Positions 55,244-62,881 of a stretch of 64,000 nt of DNA are shown piece by piece. This stretch comes from Ideonella paludis (GTDB lineage: Bacteria > Pseudomonadota > Gammaproteobacteria > Burkholderiales > Burkholderiaceae_C): NCBI RefSeq assembly GCF_018069865.1, contig NZ_JAGQDG010000003.1, positions 372,001 to 436,000 of the forward strand, read 5' to 3'. The first letter of the stretch is position 1; every line of letters begins with the position of its first letter. The translations under genes and the position numbers were made by a program. Below the pieces are notes generated by a model that did not search any database, was not told the DNA's origin, and was given only the letters and a program-made list of their open reading frames with translations.

Positions 55244-56377
55244 TCAGGGCTGTTGTTCAGGCTCTGCGTCGACTTGCTTGCTGTGCCTGAAGCGGCCCAT
55301 CCAAGAAGGCGTGCGGAAGGTGACGATGCGGGAGTACAGGCTGAGATAAGCCAGCACAAAGACACCACAGGCGACAAGCATGGCCACGGAGTTGTCCCAG
55401 AAAACGGTCGCAGGGACGACGGATACGCTACTCAACACCCACAGATAGGGCGAGGTCATGGAATTGCCGCGCGTCGGCTCCATGCTGCCATCACGGCCAA
55501 GCGCCCAGCGCATCAGGCGGCGATAGATCAAGGTGTGCAGGTGGATGCCATCCGGCAAGGTCATCGGTCGCCCACGAATCACCTTGCGCCGATACATGGT
55601 GAAAAGCGTTTCAAACATCGGATAGGCCAGCAGCGTGAAAGGCAGCAAGGGCGAGACGGATGGGTTGCGTGCCACCAGCAGCAGCGACAGGGCCGACAGC
55701 CAAAACCCCAGCAGGTAAGCGCCGCCATCCCCCAAAAAGATCAAGCCCCGTGGATAGTTCCAAACGAAAAATCCAAGGCAAGCGCCAACGCCAGCGACCG
55801 ACATGGCGGCCACAAAAACATCCCCCACCTGCAGCGCCACATAGGTCATGGCTGCAAACATGATGGCGGAACACATCGAGGCCAGACCGTTCATGCCGTC
55901 GATGATGTTGACGGAGTTCGCGAGACCTGCAACAAACAGCATGGTCACGCCTAGCGACACGGCGGTAAAGCCCAGAACTTGATCCACCACACCCATGCCA
56001 AGTGGCGCGACCTTAGCGCCTAGCAGCCACCAAGCGAGCAAGCCCGAGAAAGCCGTGGCCACCAAGCGGCGCCGGGGGGACACCGCTTTAGTCAAATCTT
56101 CATGCAGTCCTAGCGCAAAGGATGGGAGGGCAGCCGCCAACAACCACGCCAAGGAATTCCCCAGAGCGGGCCACTGCCAATAAGCTACGCCTAAGCTGGC
56201 CAACAAGCCGGCTGCAATGCCCACGCCCCCAATGCGCGGCACCACGTGTTGGTGCATCTTCTGTGGGCCGTCCAGATCGTGATCGGCCGACCATGCCGCA
56301 TGGCGATGCGCCGAGGCAATCAGGCCAAAGCAGGTCGCCAATGCGATTGCAAAGGAGATGATGAGGACAATCAGCAC
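55244..56377 (-). CDS. Polyprenyl-phosphate sugar-1-phosphate transferase (WecA/WbpL type)
   Basis: Polytopic initiating transferase of the MraY/WecA superfamily, putting GlcNAc-1-P or a FucNAc/QuiNAc-type sugar phosphate on undecaprenyl phosphate. The 377-residue protein has about eleven helices and the motifs KMHQHVVPRIGGVGI, HEDLTK, NIIDGMNGLA, FLGDGGAYLLGF and HLHTLIYRR. In P. aeruginosa, wbpL stands beside wbpM, the arrangement seen here in convergent form. GTG 56377 is used as start because the frame has no ATG before the first helix; the exact start is uncertain. Confidence 0.9.
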   Translation of the reverse strand: MLIVLIISFAIALATCFGLIASAHRHAAWSADHDLDGPQKMHQHVVPRIGGVGIAAGLLASLGVAYWQWPALGNSLAWLLAAALPSFALGLHEDLTKAVSPRRRLVATAFSGLLAWWLLGAKVAPLGMGVVDQVLGFTAVSLGVTMLFVAGLANSVNIIDGMNGLASMCSAIMFAAMTYVALQVGDVFVAAMSVAGVGACLGFFVWNYPRGLIFLGDGGAYLLGFWLSALSLLLVARNPSVSPLLPFTLLAYPMFETLFTMYRRKVIRGRPMTLPDGIHLHTLIYRRLMRWALGRDGSMEPTRGNSMTSPYLWVLSSVSVVPATVFWDNSVAMLVACGVFVLAYLSLYSRIVTFRTPSWMGRFRHSKQVDAEPEQQP

Positions 56378-56986
56378 GACATGACCCTGAGTAAGTGATG
56401 TGTCATCGAAGGGGTGCGATGCACCCGGCAGATGTTCTTATGATGAGTGTTGGGAGATAGGCTCGTTTAGATGCATTCTAAGTGCCTGACGAAAGGGGCA
56501 GATGGCCCAGGACCACGCATGATCAGGTTGCTGCTTCGGCGGGGCAATGCCACTTTTCCACCGAGCCACATTTCCGCGCCATGTGGTCGTTCAACTCGAC
56601 AACTGCAACCTCACTCAAAGCTAGGCTCCCGCTTCCTCAACTTCGGCCGGGAGATGTGTTGTCTTCTTGATCAGCCGTGCGCCAAACTACCGTCGCTGAA
56701 CGTCGAGCCAAAATTCTGCCGGTGCCTCTGAGCAGTTCCGCTCATCTGACGTCCGGGCCTGAGGTCTTCGGTCTACCAAAGTGCAGGTGCCGATCTGCTG
56801 CCGACGAAAATCTACAAAGGGAACGAAGCCACACGACGCAGATAGTCCCAGAGCCCAATTACAATGTTCAAGTTTAAACAGACCAATAAGAGCACGTTTG
56901 CCGCCAAGCCACCCCTGCAGTGGTCGTCTGCGCATCTGCTGAAGGAGACGCGGCGACGCGTAGCCCGCTTAGAGCATCCTTTCATC
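56378..56986. other. Long non-coding gap between the two polysaccharide blocks
   Basis: A 609-base stretch lying between the starts of divergent genes. No open frame has a credible ribosome binding site, codon bias like the neighbours, or recognisable product. No tRNA, terminal inverted repeat or transposase remnant is visible. A TACAAT at 56860-56865 may be a -10 box for the regulator gene, but no matching -35 box is found. It probably contains the divergent promoters and marks the junction to the AT-richer block. Confidence 0.6.
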
Positions 56987-57340
56987 ATGAACAGTCGCCA
57001 AGCCAAGCTCCAAGAAGACACGTCGTTTCGTGTGCTGCGTCTCCTTCAAGATAATCCCGACATCACCCAGCGCGAACTGGCCAGCAAGCTGGGTATCAGT
57101 GTTGGGGGGTTGAACTACTGTTTGAAGGCACTCATGGGCAAGGGCTTAGTGAAGATGAAGAACTTTGCTAGCTCTAAGAATAAATTTGGTTACGTGTACG
57201 TGCTAACTCCGAGTGGCATGGCGGAAAGGGCTGCTGTTACCCACAGGTTTCTGCAGCGCAAGATGGATGAGTATGAAGCACTTAAGGCTGAGATTGAAGC
57301 CTTAAAGAATGAAATCGCGATCAACACGCTGAAAGGATAA
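56987..57340 (+). CDS. MarR-type EPS-associated transcriptional regulator
   Basis: A 117-residue winged-helix regulator. The helix-turn-helix is in ITQRELASKLGISVGGLNYCLKAL, the wing follows (KNFASSKNKFGYVYVLTPSGM), and the C-terminal third is a coiled coil (MDEYEALKAEIEALKNEI). This is the pattern of the MarR family EPS-associated regulators that head exopolysaccharide loci in proteobacteria. I use ATG 56987, giving the family N-terminus (MNSRQAKLQEDTSFRVLRLL); an in-frame ATG at 56864 adds 41 residues unlike the family. It likely controls the genes just downstream, seven bases from tviB. Confidence 0.9.
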   Translation: MNSRQAKLQEDTSFRVLRLLQDNPDITQRELASKLGISVGGLNYCLKALMGKGLVKMKNFASSKNKFGYVYVLTPSGMAERAAVTHRFLQRKMDEYEALKAEIEALKNEIAINTLKG

Positions 57341-57346
57341 ATTCCA

Positions 57347-58621
57347 ATGAAGTCTGAGAAAAAAATTGCAATTATTGGCCTTGGCTATGTGGGTCTTCCC
57401 CTCGCTGTCGAGTTTGGAAAAATCCGTTCAGTTATCGGGTTTGATATCAACGCCAAGCGAATTGAGGAGTTGAAAGGGGGGCGGGATCATACGTTGGAGT
57501 GCAGCCCGCAAGAGCTATCTGAGGCAACGCATTTGCAATATAGTTGCCACCCCCAAGACCTTCTGAAGGCCCATATCTTCGTTATCACCGTACCTACCCC
57601 GGTAGATCAAGCCAACCGGCCGGACATGACGCCACTGATCAGAGCCAGTGAAACTGTTGGTAAAGTACTCAAAGTCGGTGACATCGTTATTTATGAATCT
57701 ACCGTCTACCCCGGTGCCACAGAGGAAGTTTGCGTACCAGTATTAGAGAAATTGAGCGGTCTCAAGTTCAACCAAGATTTTTTCTGTGGTTATAGTCCTG
57801 AGCGCATTAACCCTGGCGACAAGGAGCATCGTCTACCCACCATCAAAAAGGTAACGAGTGGCAGTACCCTTGCAGTGGCCGAGGAGGTCGACCAGATTTA
57901 TAAGGAAATCATTACTGCAGGCACTCACAAAGCGAGCAGCATCAAGGTGGCTGAGGCAGCTAAAGTGATTGAAAACACCCAGCGCGACGTCAACATTGCG
58001 CTGATGAACGAACTGAGTCTGATCTTTCACAAGTTGGGCATCGACACTCTCGAAGTGCTGCAGGCCGCGGGCACTAAGTGGAATTTCCTACCCTTCAGGC
58101 CTGGTTTGGTGGGCGGGCACTGCATTGGAGTTGATCCATACTACTTGACGCACAAAGCTCAAGAGGTGGGCTACCACCCGGAAGTTATTCTTGCGGGCCG
58201 CCGTATCAATGACAGCATGGCCAGCCATGTGGCCGATGAAACCGTCAAACTCATGTTGCGCAAAGGCTTGCCAGTGTTGGGGGGCAAAGTGTTGGTGCTG
58301 GGTTTGACTTTCAAGGAAAACTGTCCAGATGTACGTAACACTAAGGTAGTGGACATCATCAAGGCTTTGCAGGGCTACAACACCCAAGTAGATGTGTACG
58401 ACCCTTGGATCGACCTGCAAGAAGCTGAACACGAATACGGCTTGAAGTGTCTGGCTGAAGTCCCTTCGGCGGGCCAGTACGCTGGCATCGTGTTGGCTGT
58501 TGGGCACCATCAATTCATTGAACTGGGCGAAGAAGGCATCAAAGCATGGGGCCAACCCAATGCCGTCCTGTTTGACGTAAAGAGCATCTTGCCCCTGGGC
58601 GCGGCAGACGGGCGTCTGTGA
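57347..58621 (+). CDS. tviB: UDP-N-acetylhexosamine 6-dehydrogenase (TviB/WbpO type)
   Basis: NAD-dependent oxidation of UDP-GlcNAc or UDP-GalNAc to the uronic acid. The 424-residue protein has the Rossmann motif [24 protein letters not shown], the SPERINPGD motif, and the catalytic Cys259 in [13 protein letters not shown]. The sequence is of the Vi-antigen TviB/WbpO class rather than UDP-glucose dehydrogenase. Followed by tviC with overlapping stop and start region. Besides making UDP-GalNAcA with TviC, it could supply UDP-GlcNAcA to WlbA, whose dedicated dehydrogenase is missing upstream. Base composition is less GC-rich than genes before 56 kb. Confidence 0.94.
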   Translation: MKSEKKIAIIGLGYVGLPLAVEFGKIRSVIGFDINAKRIEELKGGRDHTLECSPQELSEATHLQYSCHPQDLLKAHIFVITVPTPVDQANRPDMTPLIRASETVGKVLKVGDIVIYESTVYPGATEEVCVPVLEKLSGLKFNQDFFCGYSPERINPGDKEHRLPTIKKVTSGSTLAVAEEVDQIYKEIITAGTHKASSIKVAEAAKVIENTQRDVNIALMNELSLIFHKLGIDTLEVLQAAGTKWNFLPFRPGLVGGHCIGVDPYYLTHKAQEVGYHPEVILAGRRINDSMASHVADETVKLMLRKGLPVLGGKVLVLGLTFKENCPDVRNTKVVDIIKALQGYNTQVDVYDPWIDLQEAEHEYGLKCLAEVPSAGQYAGIVLAVGHHQFIELGEEGIKAWGQPNAVLFDVKSILPLGAADGRL

Positions 58622-58623
58622 TC

Positions 58624-59694
58624 ATGAGCCGCTACGAACAATTGCAAACCCAACTGCGTCAAGAACCCAAGATCTGGCTCGTTACGGGTGTCGCTGGCTT
58701 CATCGGTAGCAATTTGCTGGAAGCTCTGCTAAAGCTCGACCAGCGCGTTGTGGGCTTGGACAACTTTGCGACAGGCTACCAACACAACCTCGACGAAGTA
58801 CAAGGCTTGGTCACACCCGCGCAATGGGCTAACTTCCGGTTCATTCAAGGGGATATTCGCCAATTGGCTGACTGCCAACGGGCTTGCGCGGGGGTGGATT
58901 ATGTGTTGCACCAAGCTGCCTTGGGCAGCGTGCCTCGCAGCTTAGCCGACCCAATCACCACCAATGGCTCCAACATCACAGGGTTCTTGAACATGCTGGT
59001 TGCAGCCCGCGACGCACAGGTGAAAAGCTTCACCTACGCCGCCAGCAGCAGCACCTACGGTGACCATCCAGCTCTGCCCAAGGTGGAGGACCAAATCGGT
59101 AAACCGCTGAGCCCCTACGCCGTAACCAAATACGTCAACGAGCTATACGCGGACGTATTTTCAAAGTGCTACGACTTTCACACCATTGGGCTGCGCTACT
59201 TCAATGTATTTGGCCCTCGCCAGAATCCCAACGGAGCTTACGCCGCTGTGATCCCTAAATGGGTGGCCTCGCTACTCAAAGGCGAAACGGTTTTTATCAA
59301 CGGCGACGGTGAAACCAGCCGAGATTTTACCTTCATTGAAAATGCCATTCAAGCCAATCTGCTTGCCGCTACTTTGAAAGATCGTCAAGGCGGGAAGTGC
59401 ACCGACGCGGCGACCCATCACCCTGCCCTAAACCAAGTCTACAACATGGCCGTCGGAGACCGCACTACCCTGAAGAGTCTCTTTGCCCTAGTGCGCGATA
59501 ACCTTGTGCCCTTTGGTGTAAGGGCCAGTGCTGAGCCGGAGTACCGTGACTTCCGTGCTGGCGACGTGCGCCACAGCTTGGCTGATACAACCAAAGCCCA
59601 CCGATTGTTAGGCTACGAACCCACCCACCGCATTGCCGACGGCATCCAGTCGGCGACCCGTTGGTATGTGGATCACCAGAATTTGTTGCAATGA
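58624..59694 (+). CDS. tviC: UDP-GlcNAc/UDP-GlcNAcA C4-epimerase (TviC/WbpP type)
   Basis: SDR-family epimerase interconverting gluco and galacto forms of UDP-N-acetylhexosamine or its uronate. The 356-residue protein begins [33 protein letters not shown] in outline (NAD motif G-x2-G-x2-G), with [16 protein letters not shown], catalytic Y-x3-K in [13 protein letters not shown], and the substrate-loop [21 protein letters not shown] found in WbpP. ATG 58624 gives the usual N-terminus; an overlapping GTG at 58618 is also in frame. The pair tviB-tviC is the standard UDP-GalNAcA module. Confidence 0.94.
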   Translation: MSRYEQLQTQLRQEPKIWLVTGVAGFIGSNLLEALLKLDQRVVGLDNFATGYQHNLDEVQGLVTPAQWANFRFIQGDIRQLADCQRACAGVDYVLHQAALGSVPRSLADPITTNGSNITGFLNMLVAARDAQVKSFTYAASSSTYGDHPALPKVEDQIGKPLSPYAVTKYVNELYADVFSKCYDFHTIGLRYFNVFGPRQNPNGAYAAVIPKWVASLLKGETVFINGDGETSRDFTFIENAIQANLLAATLKDRQGGKCTDAATHHPALNQVYNMAVGDRTTLKSLFALVRDNLVPFGVRASAEPEYRDFRAGDVRHSLADTTKAHRLLGYEPTHRIADGIQSATRWYVDHQNLLQ

Positions 59695-59715
59695 ACCACG
59701 AAGTTTGGAGTTGAT

Positions 59716-60822
59716 GTGACCGATAAACCTATTTATGTGACTCAGCCCTACCTGCCATCACTGGACGAGTTCACACCATATCTTCGCCAGATATGGGACA
59801 ACAAAATCCTTACCAACGGTGGGCCTTTTCATCAGCAACTCGAAAAGGCCCTGTGTGAATACCTCGGCGTTGAACACGTAGCGTTGTTCTCGAACGGCAC
59901 ATTGGCACTCATCACTGCATTGCAGGCGTTGCGCGTCAGTGGCGAGGTCATCACCACCCCCTACAGCTTTGTTGCCACGGCTCACTCCTTGCTCTGGCAC
60001 GGCAATAAGCCCGTATTTGTTGATGTAGAACCAGAAACGCTTAATTTAGACCCGGCCAAAATTGAGGCCGCCATTACCCCGCAAACCACGGCCATCATGC
60101 CCGTCCACTGCTATGGGAATCCCTGTGACGTGGATGCCATTCAGAAAATTGCCGATAACTATAATCTAAAGGTGATTTACGACGCCGCTCACGCCTTTGG
60201 TGTGCAGTGTCATTGCGGTAGTGTGCTAAATCATGGCGACCTGTCGGTGCTAAGCTTTCATGCTACTAAGGTCTTCAACACCTTTGAGGGTGGAGCCATC
60301 ATCTGTCCCGATGCCAAAACGAAACAGCGCATCGATCACCTAAAGAATTTTGGCTTTGTGGATGAAACCACGGTAGTGGCGCCCGGCATCAATGGAAAGA
60401 TGAGCGAGATCAACGCTGCCTTTGGCATGTTGCAATTGAAGCACATGCCAGCCGTCATGCAACGACGGGCCGAAATTGATGCAACCTACCGCGAGGGGTT
60501 GAAAGGTGTGAAGGGCATTCGCTGCTTGCCCAAAGCGGGTCAAATCGTAGCCAACCACTCATACTTTCCAGTCATGGTGGACGCTGATTACCCCTTCAGT
60601 CGGGATGAGCTTTATCAACGGCTCAAAGATCACGGTATTTATGGCCGTCGCTATTTTTATCCACTGATTACGGACTTCCCAATGTACAGGGGCTTGCCTT
60701 CGGCTGCACGCAGTAATCTACCTGTGGCAACCGCTGCTGCTCAGAAAGTTCTCTGCCTACCCATTTATCCAAATTTGTCTAGTGATGCGCAGGGGCGTGT
60801 AATAGATTTAATTGGAGGTTGA
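59716..60822 (+). CDS. DegT-family sugar aminotransferase (VioA/FdtB-like)
   Basis: A 368-residue PLP aminotransferase. It starts with GTG at 59716 after a GGAG site, and has ILTNGGPFHQQLEKALCEYLGVEHV, FSNGTLALITALQAL, YDAAHAFGV and PLP Lys185 in LSFHATKVFNTFEGGAI. The sequence resembles enzymes that aminate dTDP-4-keto-6-deoxyglucose or the 3-keto isomer (VioA, FdtB, QdtB). The next gene is an acetyltransferase, so the pair probably yields an N-acetylated amino-deoxy sugar. It is the third DegT-family gene of the window and clearly distinct from the other two. Confidence 0.9.
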   Translation: MTDKPIYVTQPYLPSLDEFTPYLRQIWDNKILTNGGPFHQQLEKALCEYLGVEHVALFSNGTLALITALQALRVSGEVITTPYSFVATAHSLLWHGNKPVFVDVEPETLNLDPAKIEAAITPQTTAIMPVHCYGNPCDVDAIQKIADNYNLKVIYDAAHAFGVQCHCGSVLNHGDLSVLSFHATKVFNTFEGGAIICPDAKTKQRIDHLKNFGFVDETTVVAPGINGKMSEINAAFGMLQLKHMPAVMQRRAEIDATYREGLKGVKGIRCLPKAGQIVANHSYFPVMVDADYPFSRDELYQRLKDHGIYGRRYFYPLITDFPMYRGLPSAARSNLPVATAAAQKVLCLPIYPNLSSDAQGRVIDLIGG

Positions 60823-60827
60823 TCAGT

Positions 60828-61397
60828 ATGGGCATGCTTTCAAGAGATGATCTAGTCAAGATGGGATTTCCATCTGTTGGCCAAAATGTCCTAATATCAT
60901 CTAAAGCATCAATTTACGGTGCCAGCAGAATAAAGATTGGTGACAATGTTCGCATTGATGATTTTTGCGTCCTGTCTGCAGGCAGAGATGGTATTGTCAT
61001 TGGAAGTAACGTTCATATTGCGGTATATTCTTTATTGATTGGGGCTGCGGAGATTGTGATTTCAGATTTTGCGGGTCTGTCGTCGAGGGTTTCAGTCTAC
61101 TCAAGTAGTGATGACTATTCGGGTTGGACGATGACAAACCCAACTATTCCCGATAATTTCAAAAATCTGAATCATGCCTCGGTATTTATAGGAAGACACG
61201 TTATCGTAGGGAGCGGGTCAGTTATTTTGCCGGGCGTAAGGATTGAAGAGGGTGCCGCCATTGGTGCATTGAGTATGGTTAGTCGTGATTGCGAGAGCTT
61301 TGGTATATATTCTGGTAATCCTGCAAGGAAAGTCAAAGATCGTCAGCGTCATTTACTAAGTTTGGAGAAGGAGTTTTTGAGAGTGGGTAATTCCTAG
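60828..61397 (+). CDS. Hexapeptide-repeat acetyltransferase
   Basis: A 189-residue left-handed beta-helix protein. Hexapeptide turns run from ISSKASIYGASRIKIGDNVRI to VFIGRHVIVGSGSVILPGVRI, followed by IGALSMVSRDCESFGIYSGNPARKV, the typical end of sugar acetyltransferases. GGAGG at 60814-60818 supports ATG 60828; a TTG at 60819 is also in frame. It lies directly after an aminotransferase and most likely acetylates that amino sugar. Codon use is clearly AT-richer than in the wlb block. Confidence 0.88.
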   Translation: MGMLSRDDLVKMGFPSVGQNVLISSKASIYGASRIKIGDNVRIDDFCVLSAGRDGIVIGSNVHIAVYSLLIGAAEIVISDFAGLSSRVSVYSSSDDYSGWTMTNPTIPDNFKNLNHASVFIGRHVIVGSGSVILPGVRIEEGAAIGALSMVSRDCESFGIYSGNPARKVKDRQRHLLSLEKEFLRVGNS

Positions 61398-61399
61398 CA

Positions 61400-62881
61400 A
61401 TGAGCCTAAAGCGCAATATTGTCGCCAACTATGCTAGCCAACTGTATGTGACCGTAGTAGGCATCGTGATGGTGCCGCTCTACATACGATACATGGGCGC
61501 AGAGGCCTATGGCTTAGTTGGTTTCTTTGCCATGCTCCAAGTTTGGTTCGGGCTGCTTGACGTGGGATTGACACCGACCATGGCGCGCGAGTCGGCTCGG
61601 TTCCAAGGGGGGGCAAGCACTGCGCTGGAGTATAGACGTTTGACGCGTGCCCTTGAAGGTGTTTTTGTTGTAGTGGCGTTGTTTGCAGGCCTTTTGCTGT
61701 TTGCGACAGCCAGTCTTTTGGCCACAGAGTGGCTAAAGGCCGCTGAGCTACCTAAGAAAGAAATTACTCAATCCTTGCAGTTGATAGCGTTCATCATCGC
61801 GCTGCGTTGGATGAGTGGGCTATATCGGGGTGTGATCACGGGCGCAGAACGTCTGGTTTGGCTCAGCGGCTTTAACAGCCTAGTGGCCACCGGGCGGTTT
61901 GTATTGGTACTTCCCGTTCTCATGTATGTAAGTGCCACGCCATTGACTTTCTTTGCCTATCAACTCGGCATGGCCATGCTTGAGTTGATTGGGTTGGCTT
62001 GGATGGCCTACCGATTATTACCACCTATCGCTGAGGGCCAACGCATCCAATGGCAATGGGCGCCACTAAAGCCGGTTCTTAAGTTTTCGATGTCAATTGC
62101 TTTCACTTCATCTGTATGGGTCTTTGTCACGCAGACCGATAAGTTGATTTTGTCTAAGCTATTGCCCTTGGCGGACTATGGCTACTTCTCTGTGGCAGTC
62201 TTGGTTGCCAGCGGTATCATGATTGTGAGCAGCCCTATCAGCAGCGCCATCATGCCTCGCATGACCCGCTTGCACGCTGAGCGGAAAGACGCTGAGGTGA
62301 TAGCAGTGTATCGGCGCGCGACGCAAATCGTATCCGTCACCGCGATTCCCATTGCAATTCTATTGATCTTCTTTTCGCCTAAAATTCTTTGGGCATGGAC
62401 AGGCGATTCCGCTCTGGTGGAGCGGGCGGCCTCTGTTCTCCGCCTTTACGCTACTGGATATGCCTTTCTGGCTGTGAGCGCTTTCCCTTTCTATTTGCAA
62501 TATGCTAGAGGTGACTTACGGCTGCACATGATCGGCAACGCATTATTTGTAGTACTACTCATTCCGTCTGTTATTTGGGCTGCTAATATTTATGGCATGA
62601 ATGGTGCTGGTTGGGCTTGGCTGTTATCCAATGCAATATATTTTGCCGCATGGACGCCAATAGTCCATCATCGCTTCTCTCCTGGTTTGCACAAACTTTG
62701 GCTTTTGAGAGATATCGTTTCTATGACCATCTTGCCGCTTTTGGTTGTTGGACTTTGCTATCTATATTTTGGCGCAAGGGGAGATAGGTTATACATTGTT
62801 TTGGAATTGATATTTGTCGCGCTAATTTTATCGGTCTTGTCGTATGTGCAGCTTAAATTAATTAATCGAAATATAGAATGA
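61400..62881 (+). CDS. Oligosaccharide flippase (Wzx type)
   Basis: A 493-residue polytopic protein with about 12-14 helices that would export lipid-linked repeat units. The N-terminus MSLKRNIVANYASQLYVTVVG with VPLYIRYMGAEAYGLVGFFAML and LLDVGLTPTMARESARF is typical of Wzx/MOP flippases. The gene begins two bases after the acetyltransferase stop and overlaps the following glycosyltransferase by four bases. It shares no obvious similarity with the flippase at 46616, implying two separate export routes or a mosaic locus. Confidence 0.92.
   Translation: MSLKRNIVANYASQLYVTVVGIVMVPLYIRYMGAEAYGLVGFFAMLQVWFGLLDVGLTPTMARESARFQGGASTALEYRRLTRALEGVFVVVALFAGLLLFATASLLATEWLKAAELPKKEITQSLQLIAFIIALRWMSGLYRGVITGAERLVWLSGFNSLVATGRFVLVLPVLMYVSATPLTFFAYQLGMAMLELIGLAWMAYRLLPPIAEGQRIQWQWAPLKPVLKFSMSIAFTSSVWVFVTQTDKLILSKLLPLADYGYFSVAVLVASGIMIVSSPISSAIMPRMTRLHAERKDAEVIAVYRRATQIVSVTAIPIAILLIFFSPKILWAWTGDSALVERAASVLRLYATGYAFLAVSAFPFYLQYARGDLRLHMIGNALFVVLLIPSVIWAANIYGMNGAGWAWLLSNAIYFAAWTPIVHHRFSPGLHKLWLLRDIVSMTILPLLVVGLCYLYFGARGDRLYIVLELIFVALILSVLSYVQLKLINRNIE

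Noticed and set aside
56471-56935. Short open frames of 60-86 codons on both strands in the 609-base gap, considered as transposase remnants.
   Set aside because: They have no ribosome binding sites, no recognisable motif and no flanking inverted repeats or target duplications.
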